DNA from: Nocardia sp.
GTDB taxonomy: Bacteria > Actinomycetota > Actinomycetes > Mycobacteriales > Mycobacteriaceae
Direction: 5' to 3'
Length of the DNA stretch: 64,000 nucleotides
NCBI RefSeq assembly: GCF_025465275.1
Contig: NZ_JAODNK010000086.1
Location: 1-64,000, forward strand
Each line of letters begins with the position of its first letter. Position 1 is the first letter of the stretch. Made by a program: the position numbers and the translations under genes. Positions 16,780 to 24,614 of this stretch are shown piece by piece. The notes under the pieces are model-generated. The model made no database searches. It saw nothing but the letters and a program-made list of their open reading frames with translations, and was not told where the DNA came from.

Positions 16780-16826
16780 ATGTCAGTCACTGACATACCT
16801 TACTCCTTCATGTCAGTGACTGTCAT
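16780..16826. promoter_or_regulatory. Twin TetR operators (ATGTCAGT-N-ACTGACAT)
   Basis: A perfect 17-bp palindrome with 8-bp arms lies at 16780-16796 and a second copy with one mismatched pair at 16810-16826, centres 30 bp apart. They sit between the divergent SDR (start 16711) and TetR (start 16843) genes. The second ends 17 bp before the regulator start codon. Confidence 0.8.
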
Positions 16827-16842
16827 CGCTACACTCGACCGC

Positions 16843-17433
16843 ATGGCACGTTGGGAACCGGGAGCCCCGGAGCGGCTGCAGAAGGCAGCGCTCGAGCTGT
16901 TCGCCACCCGCGGGTACGAGCAGACGACCGCCACCGAGATCGCACAGTCCGTCGGCCTGACCGAGCGCACCTTCTTCCGCTACTTCAGCGATAAGCGCGA
17001 AGTCCTGTTCCACGGGCAGGACGCATTCGTGCAGGCGTTCCTCACCGGCGTGGACACCGCGCCACCGGATGCCCCTCCGCTCGAGATCGTCGCCTGCGCC
17101 CTGCAGTCCGCGGCGTCCTCGTTCCCGGACGAGCGCCGACCCCACTCCCGCACGCGACAATCGGTGATCGAACAGAATCCGGCACTGCGAGAACGCGAGT
17201 CACACAAGCTCGCCGGCCTTTCCACGACCCTCGCCGACGCCCTGCGCGCCCGTGGCGTCGAGGACCTCGCCGCCACCCTGGCCGCGGAGTCGGGCGCCAC
17301 CGTCTTCGGGATCGCGTTCACCCGATGGATCCGCGAGGGCGAGCAGCGATCGCTCGCCGACCTCTGCGCGGACGTGCTGCGCGAGCTGCTCATCCTGGCC
17401 GCACAGGCGACGGCCGCACGCAGCATCCCGTGA
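16843..17433 (+). CDS. TetR family transcriptional regulator
   Basis: Repressor of 196 residues. The TetR helix-turn-helix is obvious: LQKAALELFATRGYEQTTAT, EIAQSVGLTERTFFRYFSDK and REVLF. The C-terminal half (ALRARGVEDLAATLAAESGA, TRWIREGEQRSLADL) matches the MftR-like/TetR C-terminal type common in actinobacteria. ATG at 16843 (MARWEPGAPERL) fits the family; longer starts at 16780 and 16810 fall inside the two operators and are rejected. Divergent from the SDR gene, so autorepression together with control of the SDR is likely. Confidence 0.9.
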   Translation: MARWEPGAPERLQKAALELFATRGYEQTTATEIAQSVGLTERTFFRYFSDKREVLFHGQDAFVQAFLTGVDTAPPDAPPLEIVACALQSAASSFPDERRPHSRTRQSVIEQNPALRERESHKLAGLSTTLADALRARGVEDLAATLAAESGATVFGIAFTRWIREGEQRSLADLCADVLRELLILAAQATAARSIP

Positions 17434-17575
17434 CCGACTGAAGGCGGATGCCACCGGGTGCGCGAGTCAGCTCCGGCTGCGCTTGCACGGGCTGTGGTGT
17501 GCGGCAACCAGGCTCAACGAACAGGAGGTAGCGGCGCCACACCGTGCGCGCCACACCGCGGAGGGCGAGGCACGG

Positions 17576-18007
17576 TCACGCCGGTCCCGAGGGGACCTTC
17601 TTCGGATAGCCTGCGCGGCCTGCGGCGAGGATGTCCGCGAGCATGGCCCGGAAGGTGGGGCATTCCATGTGACTGGGGGCAGGGCAGGCGGCGGCGTGGC
17701 GGAGACTGTCGCGCATGGCGGCGAGCTGGGTGATGGTGTGGTCGAGTTCGTCGGCGCGGGCGCTGAGCATGGCGCGGTCGATATCGGGGCGGCCGTCGGG
17801 GGCGAACATGTGCGCGATGTCGTCGAGGGAGAAGCCGGCGGCGCGGCCCATGCCGATCAGGGCGAGCTGGTCCAGGACCGCGGGGGCGAAGAGGCGGCGC
17901 TGGCCGCGCCTGCCGGTGGAGGCGATGAGTTTCTTCTCCTCGTAGTACCGCAGCGTGGACGCGGGTACTCCCGAGCGGGCGACCACGTCACCGATATCCA
18001 GGTCCAC
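17576..18007 (-). CDS. MerR family transcriptional regulator
   Basis: Regulator of 143 residues. The winged helix is typical of MerR: DIGDVVARSGVPASTLRYYE, then EKKLIASTGRRGQRRLF and VLDQLALIGMGRAAGFSLDD. The dimerisation helix leads to a Cys-containing tail (HAAACPAPSHMECPTF), so a metal or redox signal is possible. The spacing is not that of CueR or SoxR. It is divergent from a methyltransferase gene whose promoter has the palindrome and long spacer that MerR proteins act on. Expected to activate that gene by DNA untwisting. Confidence 0.9.
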   Translation of the reverse strand: MDLDIGDVVARSGVPASTLRYYEEKKLIASTGRRGQRRLFAPAVLDQLALIGMGRAAGFSLDDIAHMFAPDGRPDIDRAMLSARADELDHTITQLAAMRDSLRHAAACPAPSHMECPTFRAMLADILAAGRAGYPKKVPSGPA

Positions 18008-18016
18008 GGCAACCCC

Positions 18017-18047
18017 TTGACCTCAAGTCGACTTGAACTGACAGAGT
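18017..18047 (+). promoter_or_regulatory. MerR-type promoter with 19-bp spacer
   Basis: A -35 box TTGACC (18017-18022) and a -10-like CAGAGT (18042-18047) are 19 bp apart. The spacer holds the perfect 14-bp palindrome TCAAGTCGACTTGA (18023-18036). An overlong spacer with a central palindrome is the hallmark of MerR-controlled promoters. It drives the methyltransferase gene starting at 18089. Confidence 0.75.
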
Positions 18048-18088
18048 GGAGTTTCCACGTCCGGTGTCAGCAAGTAAAGGAGACTCCC

Positions 18089-18928
18089 ATGGTCACCCAG
18101 CCGCAGCCCGCCGAGCAGACGACGCTATGGAACGGCCGGTCCGGGCAGGCATGGTCGCAGTCGGTGGGGCTGATGGATCAGGTGCTGCAACCCTTCGAAA
18201 CCCTGCTGCTGGAATCGATCGCCGCCGGGTCGGGTGTGCGGATCCTGGATGTGGGGTGTGGTGCGGGCGCCACGACGCTCGCCGCCGCCCACCGCGTGGG
18301 GCCCGCCGGCGCGGTGGTGGGCGCCGATATCTCCGAGCCGATGATCACCGCCGCCCGTGCCCGTGTGGACGCTGCGCAGGCCCCGGTGAGTTTCGTGCTC
18401 GGTGACGCCCAGACCTATGCGTTCGATGCGGCGAGCTTCGATCTGATCATGTCCCGCTTCGGTGTCATGTTCTTCCCCGATGCGGTGGCGGCCTTCACGA
18501 ACCTGCGCCGCGCCGCCCGCGACAGCGCCGCGCTGCGATTCCTGTGCTGGCGCGGCGTCGCGGAGAACCCGTTCATGACGACCGCCGAGCGCGCCGCAGC
18601 TCCACTGCTGCCGAATCTTCCTGCGCGCCAACTCGATCAGCCCGGCCAGTTCGCCTTCGCCGACGAGCAGCGGGTGCGCGCCATTCTCGACCAGAGCGGC
18701 TGGAGCGCTATCGGTTTCCGGCCGGTCGATGTGGAATGTGTGCTGCCCGAACAAGAGCTGATCCGCTACTTCACCCAGTTCGGCCCCGTCGGCTTGCACC
18801 TGCCCGACGTGGACGAGGCGACGCGCACCGAGGTCGTGCGGACCGTGCGCGCCGCCTTCGAACCGTTCGTACACGGCGACCAGGTCCGCTTCACCGCCGC
18901 CTGCTGGGTGGTCGACGCCGCCGCCTGA
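18089..18928 (+). CDS. Class I SAM-dependent methyltransferase
   Basis: Methyltransferase of 279 residues. SAM-binding motif I is ILDVGCGAGATTLAAAHRVG (residues about 52-71); VGADISEPMITAARAR and FVLGDAQTYAFDAASFDLIM follow as motifs II-III. The substrate region has LPEQELIRYFTQFGPVG. UbiE/Coq5-like small-molecule methyltransferases share this layout. ATG at 18089 has AAAGGAG upstream; an open frame reaching back to 17252 is only the antisense of the MerR gene. It is under the MerR-type promoter and divergent from the MerR gene. The substrate is not deducible. Confidence 0.87.
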   Translation: MVTQPQPAEQTTLWNGRSGQAWSQSVGLMDQVLQPFETLLLESIAAGSGVRILDVGCGAGATTLAAAHRVGPAGAVVGADISEPMITAARARVDAAQAPVSFVLGDAQTYAFDAASFDLIMSRFGVMFFPDAVAAFTNLRRAARDSAALRFLCWRGVAENPFMTTAERAAAPLLPNLPARQLDQPGQFAFADEQRVRAILDQSGWSAIGFRPVDVECVLPEQELIRYFTQFGPVGLHLPDVDEATRTEVVRTVRAAFEPFVHGDQVRFTAACWVVDAAA

Positions 18929-19026
18929 TCCCACATCCCCCGACTGCGGCACATCACGACCAACAGGTGACAACAGCCGCGCGCTCGAGCTGCTCTATCG
19001 CGGCGCAGCGACCGCCTACCACCGAC

Positions 19027-19683
19027 CTACAGCGTGGTCAGCGCCGCGACAGCGTCGGCGAACATGACGTGCTTGATCGCGGCGAAGGTGCCCGGATCCT
19101 TCGCGCCGAGCGGAGTGAGCAGTCCCCGTGCGGTATCGGTGACCTCGGCCTCGGGTGCGGTGGCGTCGATGAGGTCGTAGGCGAGGGCTTCCGGTGCCGG
19201 GAATCGGTGCCCGGTGGTCATGGACGCGATCGCCGATTTGGGGGTGAGTTTGGATTGGATGAGCGCCGCCATGCCCTTGGTGAAGGGGATGCGGATATCG
19301 GCTTCGGGGAAGCAGAAGTAGCCGCGGTCGGTGCGCATGACCCGGAAGTCGTGGGCGATGGCGAGCATGGCGCCGGCGCCGAAGGCGTGCCCGGGCAGCG
19401 CGGCGGCGGTGGGCAGCGGGAAGGCCAGCACGCGTGCCAGCAGCGCCTGCACCTGGCCCACATACCAGTCGGCGCGATCGCCATTGGCGCTGAGCCATTC
19501 CAGGTCCAGGCCGTTGGAGTAGAACTTGCCGCTCGCGGTGGTGAGCAGGGCGTGCGACCCGTCGGAGGCGGCCGTGTCGAGGGCGGCGTTGATCTGGTCG
19601 AGAAGTGCTGGGGAGAAACGGTTTTCGTCCCCGCCGAGGTCGAGGACGGCGATCTTGTCGTGGTGGGTGAGGGTGACGGTCAT
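19027..19683 (-). CDS. Enoyl-CoA hydratase/isomerase family protein
   Basis: Short crotonase-fold protein of 218 residues. ASGKFYSNGLDLEWLSANGD forms the first oxyanion segment and ALPGHAFGAGAMLAIAHDFR the second. Where classical hydratases have the two Glu, this one has AGAMLAIAHD and FCFPEADIRIPF, so only the second acidic position appears kept. That pattern resembles delta3,delta2-enoyl-CoA isomerases. ATG at 19683 overlaps the TetR stop by ATGA, so it is the second gene of a TetR-crotonase operon. The role is probably in unsaturated or branched fatty acid oxidation. Confidence 0.82.
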   Translation of the reverse strand: MTVTLTHHDKIAVLDLGGDENRFSPALLDQINAALDTAASDGSHALLTTASGKFYSNGLDLEWLSANGDRADWYVGQVQALLARVLAFPLPTAAALPGHAFGAGAMLAIAHDFRVMRTDRGYFCFPEADIRIPFTKGMAALIQSKLTPKSAIASMTTGHRFPAPEALAYDLIDATAPEAEVTDTARGLLTPLGAKDPGTFAAIKHVMFADAVAALTTL

Positions 19684-20303
19684 CGGTTGTCCTTCGCGGG
19701 TTGTGGCTTCTGTGGTGGTGGTCCGACGGCGAGCACCGCACGCACGGCGGCACGCAATTGTTCGCGGGCGAGAGGTGCGGCGAAGCGGTCGCGTTCGATG
19801 AGGATCGCGGTGGGCAGATCGACCAGGCAGATGGTCAGGACGTCGACGGCGGCGCCGTCGGCGCGCCCCCACAGCTCGCGGGCCAGCCGCTTCATGAGCG
19901 CGATCAGCGCACGCTGGGGAACGTCGAGTGCCTCGCGCACCGGATCGGACAGGTCTTCGTCATCGAGCAGGTCTTCGCGGCGCACGGTGAAGAACATTTT
20001 TGTCGAGAGCGGGAACCGGTGCGCGAAGTCGGCGGGCGCTTCGGCCGCCGCGATCACCGCCTCGTCACCGGTATGCCCCTGCACGAGATCGGCCTGCAGG
20101 CTGATGAATCGTTCGGCGGCGCGAATCCAGGTGCGTGCCAGCAGTTCCGCCCGGGAGGCGAAGGTGTGGTAAATCGCGCCGTTGGAGACGCCGGTGGCGG
20201 CCGCGACCGCACGAATGGTGACCGCGGCGGGCCCGGACCGTGTCGCGAGCGCCTCGGCGGCATCGAGCACCGTATCGGGGTCGTGCATGCGCGGTCTGGG
20301 CAT
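19680..20303 (-). CDS. TetR family transcriptional regulator
   Basis: Regulator of 207 residues. The HTH is clear: TVLDAAEALATRSGPAAVTI, RAVAAATGVSNGAIYHTFAS and RAELLARTW. ATG at 20303 (MPRPRMHDPD) is chosen; the longer frame from 20354 would cover the operator palindrome. The stop overlaps the crotonase start, so regulator and enzyme are co-transcribed, and the regulator likely senses the enzyme's acyl-CoA substrate or product. The C-terminus (RAVLAVGPPPQKPQPAKDNR) is a short unstructured tail. Confidence 0.9.
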   Translation of the reverse strand: MPRPRMHDPDTVLDAAEALATRSGPAAVTIRAVAAATGVSNGAIYHTFASRAELLARTWIRAAERFISLQADLVQGHTGDEAVIAAAEAPADFAHRFPLSTKMFFTVRREDLLDDEDLSDPVREALDVPQRALIALMKRLARELWGRADGAAVDVLTICLVDLPTAILIERDRFAAPLAREQLRAAVRAVLAVGPPPQKPQPAKDNR

Positions 20304-20313
20304 ACCTCGAACA

Positions 20314-20335
20314 TAACAGAGCAGATGCTCCGTTA
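20314..20335. promoter_or_regulatory. TetR operator-like palindrome
   Basis: Between the regulator start (20303) and the FadD-type gene end (20479) lies a 22-bp palindrome with arms TAACAGAGCA and TGCTCCGTTA around GA, with nine of ten pairs matched. It starts 11 bp upstream of the regulator start codon and probably mediates autoregulation of the TetR-crotonase operon. Confidence 0.7.
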
Positions 20336-20478
20336 CTACGGTGGTATGCGCCACGCGGGGGCCGGCGAGCGCCGCGACCGCGGACCACCGATCGGCCGCA
20401 CCGCCGGGTGCGCTCCGGCGTTATGGACCGTGCCGATCCCGGCGGTGATGCCTATCGATCACCGCCACACGCTGTTCG

Positions 20479-22275
20479 CTACTGCGGTGCGGGTTCGTGC
20501 ACGCCGTCGGCCAGGACCGCGGCGTACATGCTTTCGATCTCGGCGCCGTATTTCTCGGCGATCGGGTTGCGCCGCAGTTTCATCGTCAGGGTCACTTCGT
20601 CCCCGCCGGGCTCCCAGAAGGTCGGCAGGATGGTGAACCGTTTGATCTGCTCCACGCGCGAGAGGTGCGCATTGCCGGCGGCGACCCCGCGCGCGATCTC
20701 GGCGATCAGACCTTTGTCGGCCGCTAGCGCCGCCGCGGACGCGTCGGTCAAACCATGTTGCGCCGCATAGGGTTCCGCGGATTCGACGTCGAGCACGATG
20801 AGCGCGGTGTTGTAGGAGCGGCGGTCCCCGATGGTGGCCAGGGCGCCGATCAGCGGGGCGGCGGCTTTGATGGTGTTCTCGATATTGGCCGGGGACATGT
20901 TCTTGCCACCGGAGCTGATGATCAGTTCCTTCTTGCGGTCCACCACCCGCAGGTAGCCGTCGGCGTCCTCGGTGATGATGTCGCCGGTGTAGAGCCAGCC
21001 GTCATCCAGGGCATCGGCGGTCTTCTGCGGTTCCTGCCGGTATTCGCGCATGACGAGCGGCCCGCGCACCAGGAATTCACCGTCTTCGGCGATCTTCGAT
21101 TCCAGCCCGGGCAGCAGTTTGCCGACGGTGCCCAAACGCGCCTGTGCGGGCGGGCTGACACTGGCCACGCACGTCAGCTCCGACATGCCCCACACCTCGG
21201 AGATGGGAATACCGAGCCCGAAGAAGAACCCGAGCGTCTCGGCCGGAATCGGCGCGGCCCCCGACAGCGCCCATTTGAGTTGATCCAGACCGAGTTTGGC
21301 GCGCAGCTTGGACAGCACGAGCTCATCGGCATGCGCCCATTCGGCGGCTTGCACATCATCGAGCGGCGCCCCCGCCAATTGCGCGGCCGCCTTCCGCCCC
21401 GCCACTTCCAGGGCCCACTCCAACGCCGCCCGCTTGTCCGCGTCAGCTTCGCCTGCGACCGAGAATTCCACTGCCGCTTTGAGTTTCTCCCACACCCGTG
21501 GCACCGCACCCCAGATAGTGGGCCGGGCGTCGATGAGCGCGGCAGGCAATTGCGTGCGATCGGGCACGGTGGTGATCTGACTGCCGTAGTACTCGTGCAG
21601 GTAGAGGTTCGTCACCCGGTCGGCCATATGCGCGGTCGGCAGATACGAGGTGATGCGATCGCCGAACTCCACCGGCATGACCGATGCGTACGCCTGGCAT
21701 TCGAAGGCCAGATTGGCGTGGCTGATCTCCACACCCTTCGGATTGCCGGTGGTCCCGGAGGTGTAGCAGAGCGTGACGATGTCCTCGGGTGTCACCGCCT
21801 GCCAGGTGGCCTCGAAATCGAAGTCCTGGCGCACCAGCGACGTCATCTGCGCCACCGACAGCGTGCCCGGCACCGGCCGGTCTACACACACGATCGTTTC
21901 GATGGGCACCCCGCTGGCGCGAATCCGATCCACGTATTGCGCTTCGCAGATGACGATCCGATTCCCGGCATTGGTGAACACATAGTTCAGTTGCTGCGGC
22001 GAGAGCGTGTTGTACACCGAGAACGAGGTCGCCCCACTGTGCTGCGCCCCCACCTCCAGGGGATAGAACTCCACCCGATTGGCCATCATCAAGGCGACGG
22101 TGTCCCCGCGCCCGACCCCCAGCGCATGCAACCCGCCCGCCACCGCCCGCACCTGCTCGGCATACTCCCGCCAGGTCAGCGACTGTTGCCCGCCGACCGA
22201 CCGCACCGCCACCGCCTCCGGGTCGATCGCAGCGGTCTGCTGGAATGCGGCAGGGGACGTATTCGGTTTTGTCAT
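20479..22275 (-). CDS. Long-chain fatty-acid--CoA ligase, FadD-type
   Basis: AMP-forming acyl-CoA synthetase of about 598 residues, the long-chain type. The P-loop is LCYTSGTTGNPKGVEISHAN; YLPTAHMADRV, WGMSELTC (A5 region), DGWLYTGDI and VVDRKKELIISSGGKNMSP (hinge) appear in order. The last segment VTLTMKLRRNPIAEKYG supplies the adenylation Lys. It activates a fatty or steroid side-chain acid as CoA thioester. ATG at 22275 is used; GTG at 22296, with GGAAGG upstream, is an alternative. It lies next to a crotonase gene and upstream of an SDR/DapB-like operon, which suggests a lipid-degradation cluster. Confidence 0.9.
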   Translation of the reverse strand: MTKPNTSPAAFQQTAAIDPEAVAVRSVGGQQSLTWREYAEQVRAVAGGLHALGVGRGDTVALMMANRVEFYPLEVGAQHSGATSFSVYNTLSPQQLNYVFTNAGNRIVICEAQYVDRIRASGVPIETIVCVDRPVPGTLSVAQMTSLVRQDFDFEATWQAVTPEDIVTLCYTSGTTGNPKGVEISHANLAFECQAYASVMPVEFGDRITSYLPTAHMADRVTNLYLHEYYGSQITTVPDRTQLPAALIDARPTIWGAVPRVWEKLKAAVEFSVAGEADADKRAALEWALEVAGRKAAAQLAGAPLDDVQAAEWAHADELVLSKLRAKLGLDQLKWALSGAAPIPAETLGFFFGLGIPISEVWGMSELTCVASVSPPAQARLGTVGKLLPGLESKIAEDGEFLVRGPLVMREYRQEPQKTADALDDGWLYTGDIITEDADGYLRVVDRKKELIISSGGKNMSPANIENTIKAAAPLIGALATIGDRRSYNTALIVLDVESAEPYAAQHGLTDASAAALAADKGLIAEIARGVAAGNAHLSRVEQIKRFTILPTFWEPGGDEVTLTMKLRRNPIAEKYGAEIESMYAAVLADGVHEPAPQ

Positions 22276-22510
22276 CACAGCTCTCGATCCACTCACCGAC
22301 ACCTTCCCAGACAGTAGATCGTGCCGGGCTCGGATGTGAGGCGTTTAGACACATCAGCGGGTCGCCATGGACCGGCCAGGGCGGCGCTGCAGGCGATCTC
22401 AGGCCTCCCCGGCTGATCAGCTGCACGTCGGTCAGGCCGGGCATTGCACAGATCCGAGACGCTAAAGATTAGCTACACTGCGCGACAGCGGGCCTAACCA
22501 GGGACCCGCC

Positions 22511-22533
22511 GGATACGTCACTGTGACGTATCC
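22511..22533. repeat. 23-bp perfect palindrome with a core shared with 25724-25742
   Basis: GGATACGTCAC-T-GTGACGTATCC has 11-bp perfect arms. Its central 19 bases, ATACGTCACWGTGACGTAT, recur at 25724-25742. It lies about 235 bp upstream of the FadD-type start and after the methyltransferase relic. It could be an operator or a structural repeat. Confidence 0.8.
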
Positions 22534-22581
22534 ATAGCGGGAAACGTGAGAGAACCGGTAGGGGAGTCCACCACTTCCGGA

Positions 22582-22951
22582 CTACGGCTTGCGGGCGATA
22601 CCGCCGATCATCAACCGCTCATCCAGAGACAGCAGATCAGGCAGGATGCCGGTCGGTCGCCACTTCGGCAGCGGCACCAATCCCGGTTCCACCAACTCGA
22701 AGCTGCCGAAGAAACGCAGAATCTCCGCACGGGTGCGGAACCGGCCGGTGCCGAGGAACTGCAGAAAGGTTTCCTCGAGCTCCCGGGCTTCCGGGCCCAA
22801 GTCGCAGCAGTGCGTGATGAACAGCCAGGTGCCGGGCAACGAGTCGATCGGCTTCGTAGTTGTCCTTACCACCCAGCACGGCGTCGTAGGCGCGCGCGAT
22901 ACTCGGCTGCGAAGTGTCGACCCTGACCGGCTTCCCCTCGGTGTGCGACAC
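22582..22951 (-). pseudogene. Broken SAM-dependent methyltransferase (PF04672/DUF574 type)
   Basis: The start at 22951 gives a typical DUF574 N-terminus (DTSQPSIARAYDAVLGGKDN) for about 35 codons. The family C-terminus then continues in a different frame, with WLFITHCCDLGPEARELEET, ILRFFGSFELVEPGLVPLPK and DERLMIGGIARKP, to a stop at 22582. Normal members have about 270 residues. Here the middle, including the SAM-binding core, is missing and the frame is shifted. It is almost certainly inactive. It stands between the FadD-type and TetR genes on the same strand. Confidence 0.82.
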
Positions 22952-23063
22952 CGTGTGATCCCCTCAATTCCTCGTCGTGGCTGCACATCTCGCCAACCAG
23001 CCTAGACGCGACGGGCGCGGCGCAGTCGGTGTACGCAGACCGGCGTCGGCGATAACCGCGAGT

Positions 23064-23681
23064 TCAGGAAGGCTGTTCGGCCTCGGCCTGCCGTGTCGCG
23101 GCGCGCTCACGGGCGCCGACAATGCCGTAGAGCACGAGATCTTCCAGCGACGCCGCGAATCCGTCGAGATCGTCGATATCGCGAATACACATGGCGAACA
23201 ACGCGGCCCCGGCCACGGTGTCCAGCACGGTATTGGGATCCAGTCCCGCCCGGCCCGGGGCGGCGTTCTCCCGCAGATACCCGGTCAGCTCTTCGCGGGT
23301 AGGGGTGTCGAGCCGGGCCGACAATTTCCGGTACAGGCTCGGGTCCTCGCGCATCTCGGCCATCAGCCCGGGCATGGCGGCCCGGGTCTCGGCCGAACCG
23401 AACAGCTGGATGGTCCCGCGAATCACCTTGCGGACCTCCGAAAGCAGGTCGGGCGCAACCTTTTCCGAGCCGACGTCCGGGAACACCGCCTGGGCGATGA
23501 GGTGCGCCTTGGAGGGCCAGCGCCGGTAGATCGAGGGCCTGCTCACCCCCGCGCGGGCGGCGATCGCATCGATGGAGGTGGCGGCATACCCCTGTTCGAC
23601 GAGCAGCTCGCGGGCGGCGTCGAGCACGGCGCGGTCCACCGCGGGGTCGCGGTGCGGGCCCAGCCGGTGGCGTGCGGTCAC
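23064..23681 (-). CDS. TetR family transcriptional regulator
   Basis: Regulator of 205 residues. The N-terminal HTH is RAVLDAARELLVEQGYAATS, AIAARAGVSRPSIYRRWPSK and AHLIAQAVF. The C-terminal domain (ARLDTPTREELTGYLRENAA) is of the TetR_C_11-like type. The start is GTG at 23681. It is divergent from the SDR gene at 23776, with two palindromes of one type between them, and probably represses the SDR/DapB-like operon. Confidence 0.9.
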   Translation of the reverse strand: MTARHRLGPHRDPAVDRAVLDAARELLVEQGYAATSIDAIAARAGVSRPSIYRRWPSKAHLIAQAVFPDVGSEKVAPDLLSEVRKVIRGTIQLFGSAETRAAMPGLMAEMREDPSLYRKLSARLDTPTREELTGYLRENAAPGRAGLDPNTVLDTVAGAALFAMCIRDIDDLDGFAASLEDLVLYGIVGARERAATRQAEAEQPS

Positions 23682-23713
23682 GAAATCCGTCCTTGTCGGT
23701 CGGGTCAGGAGTC

Positions 23714-23752
23714 GTTACAGTCTGTCACATCTAAGTCGTTACATCGTGTAAC
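23714..23752. promoter_or_regulatory. Twin TetR operators (GTTACA-N3-TGTAAC)
   Basis: A perfect 15-bp palindrome GTTACATCGTGTAAC is at 23738-23752 and a near copy GTTACAGTCTGTCAC, with one mismatch, at 23714-23728, centres 24 bp apart. They lie between the divergent TetR and SDR starts. Confidence 0.78.
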
Positions 23753-23775
23753 TGCTGTGGACTCGAGGAGGAGTC

Positions 23776-24600
23776 GTGTCAGCTGCCCCGCACGCCGCAC
23801 CCGCCGATACCTATCGGCCGGTACCGCTACTGCAGGACAAGGTCATCGTGGTCTCGGGCGTCGGCCCCGGCCTGGGCCACTCGTTGACCATCGAAGCAGC
23901 CCGCATGGGCGCGAACCTGGTGCTGGCCAGCCGCACCGAAAAGCGCCTCGAGAAAGTTGCCGAGGAAGTCCGCGCACTCGGCCGCACCGCCCTGGTGGCA
24001 CCCACCGATATCACCGACGAAACCCAGCGCCAAGCCCTCGTCGAACGCACCCTCGAAGAATTCGGGCAGGTCGACTGCCTGATCAACAATGCCTTCGCCA
24101 TCCCGCCCATGTACCCGATCACCCAGATCAACCTGGACGCGCTGCGCACCGTCAACGAAACCAACGTCTTTGCCCCGCTCCGGCTTTCGGCACTTTTCGC
24201 CGATGCCCTGGAACGCTCGCGCGGCTCGGTCATCATGCTCAACTCGTGCGTGTCCTACAGTTCGCAGCCCGAATACTCCGGCTACAAACTCTCCAAGGGC
24301 ACTCTCCAGCATCTGGCGTCCTCACTGGCGACCGAACTGGGCCCGCGCGGCATCCGCGTCAACAGCGTCGCACCCTCGTATGTGTACGAAGACATCAACA
24401 AGGCCTACTTCGACTGGCTCGCCAGCCAGGCCGGTGTCACCCACGAGGACATCTACCAGCAGAAGGCCGAACCCACCGACCTCAAACGCCTCGCCGGGCC
24501 CGACGAGGTCGCCCGCGCCACCCTGTTCCTGGCCAGCGACCTCGCCACCGCGGTCACCGGCCAGATGCTCACCGTCGACTGCGGCGAATTCCACCGATGA
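23776..24600 (+). CDS. Short-chain dehydrogenase/reductase (SDR)
   Basis: Classical SDR of 274 residues. The cofactor loop reads SGVGPGLGHSL (TGxxxGxG type). LINNAFAIPPM matches NNAG, and the catalytic set is visible as the Ser in MLNSCVSYSS and YSGYKLSKG (Tyr and Lys). IRVNSVAPSYVYEDI and VTGQMLTVDCGEFHR close the fold. GTG at 23776 has GAGGAG upstream. It likely oxidises a hydroxyl group on a lipid, steroid or related substrate. The next gene begins 15 bp downstream, so they form an operon under the divergent TetR regulator. Confidence 0.88.
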   Translation: MSAAPHAAPADTYRPVPLLQDKVIVVSGVGPGLGHSLTIEAARMGANLVLASRTEKRLEKVAEEVRALGRTALVAPTDITDETQRQALVERTLEEFGQVDCLINNAFAIPPMYPITQINLDALRTVNETNVFAPLRLSALFADALERSRGSVIMLNSCVSYSSQPEYSGYKLSKGTLQHLASSLATELGPRGIRVNSVAPSYVYEDINKAYFDWLASQAGVTHEDIYQQKAEPTDLKRLAGPDEVARATLFLASDLATAVTGQMLTVDCGEFHR

Positions 24601-24614
24601 CCACAGGAGAACCC

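Noticed and set aside
17252..18088. Extended upstream frame of the methyltransferase gene
   Set aside because: It crosses the divergent MerR gene and the promoter. ATG at 18089 has a clear ribosome site.
22977..24614. Very long frame running into the DapB-like gene
   Set aside because: It runs across the TetR and SDR genes in another frame. The DapB-like gene starts at ATG 24615.
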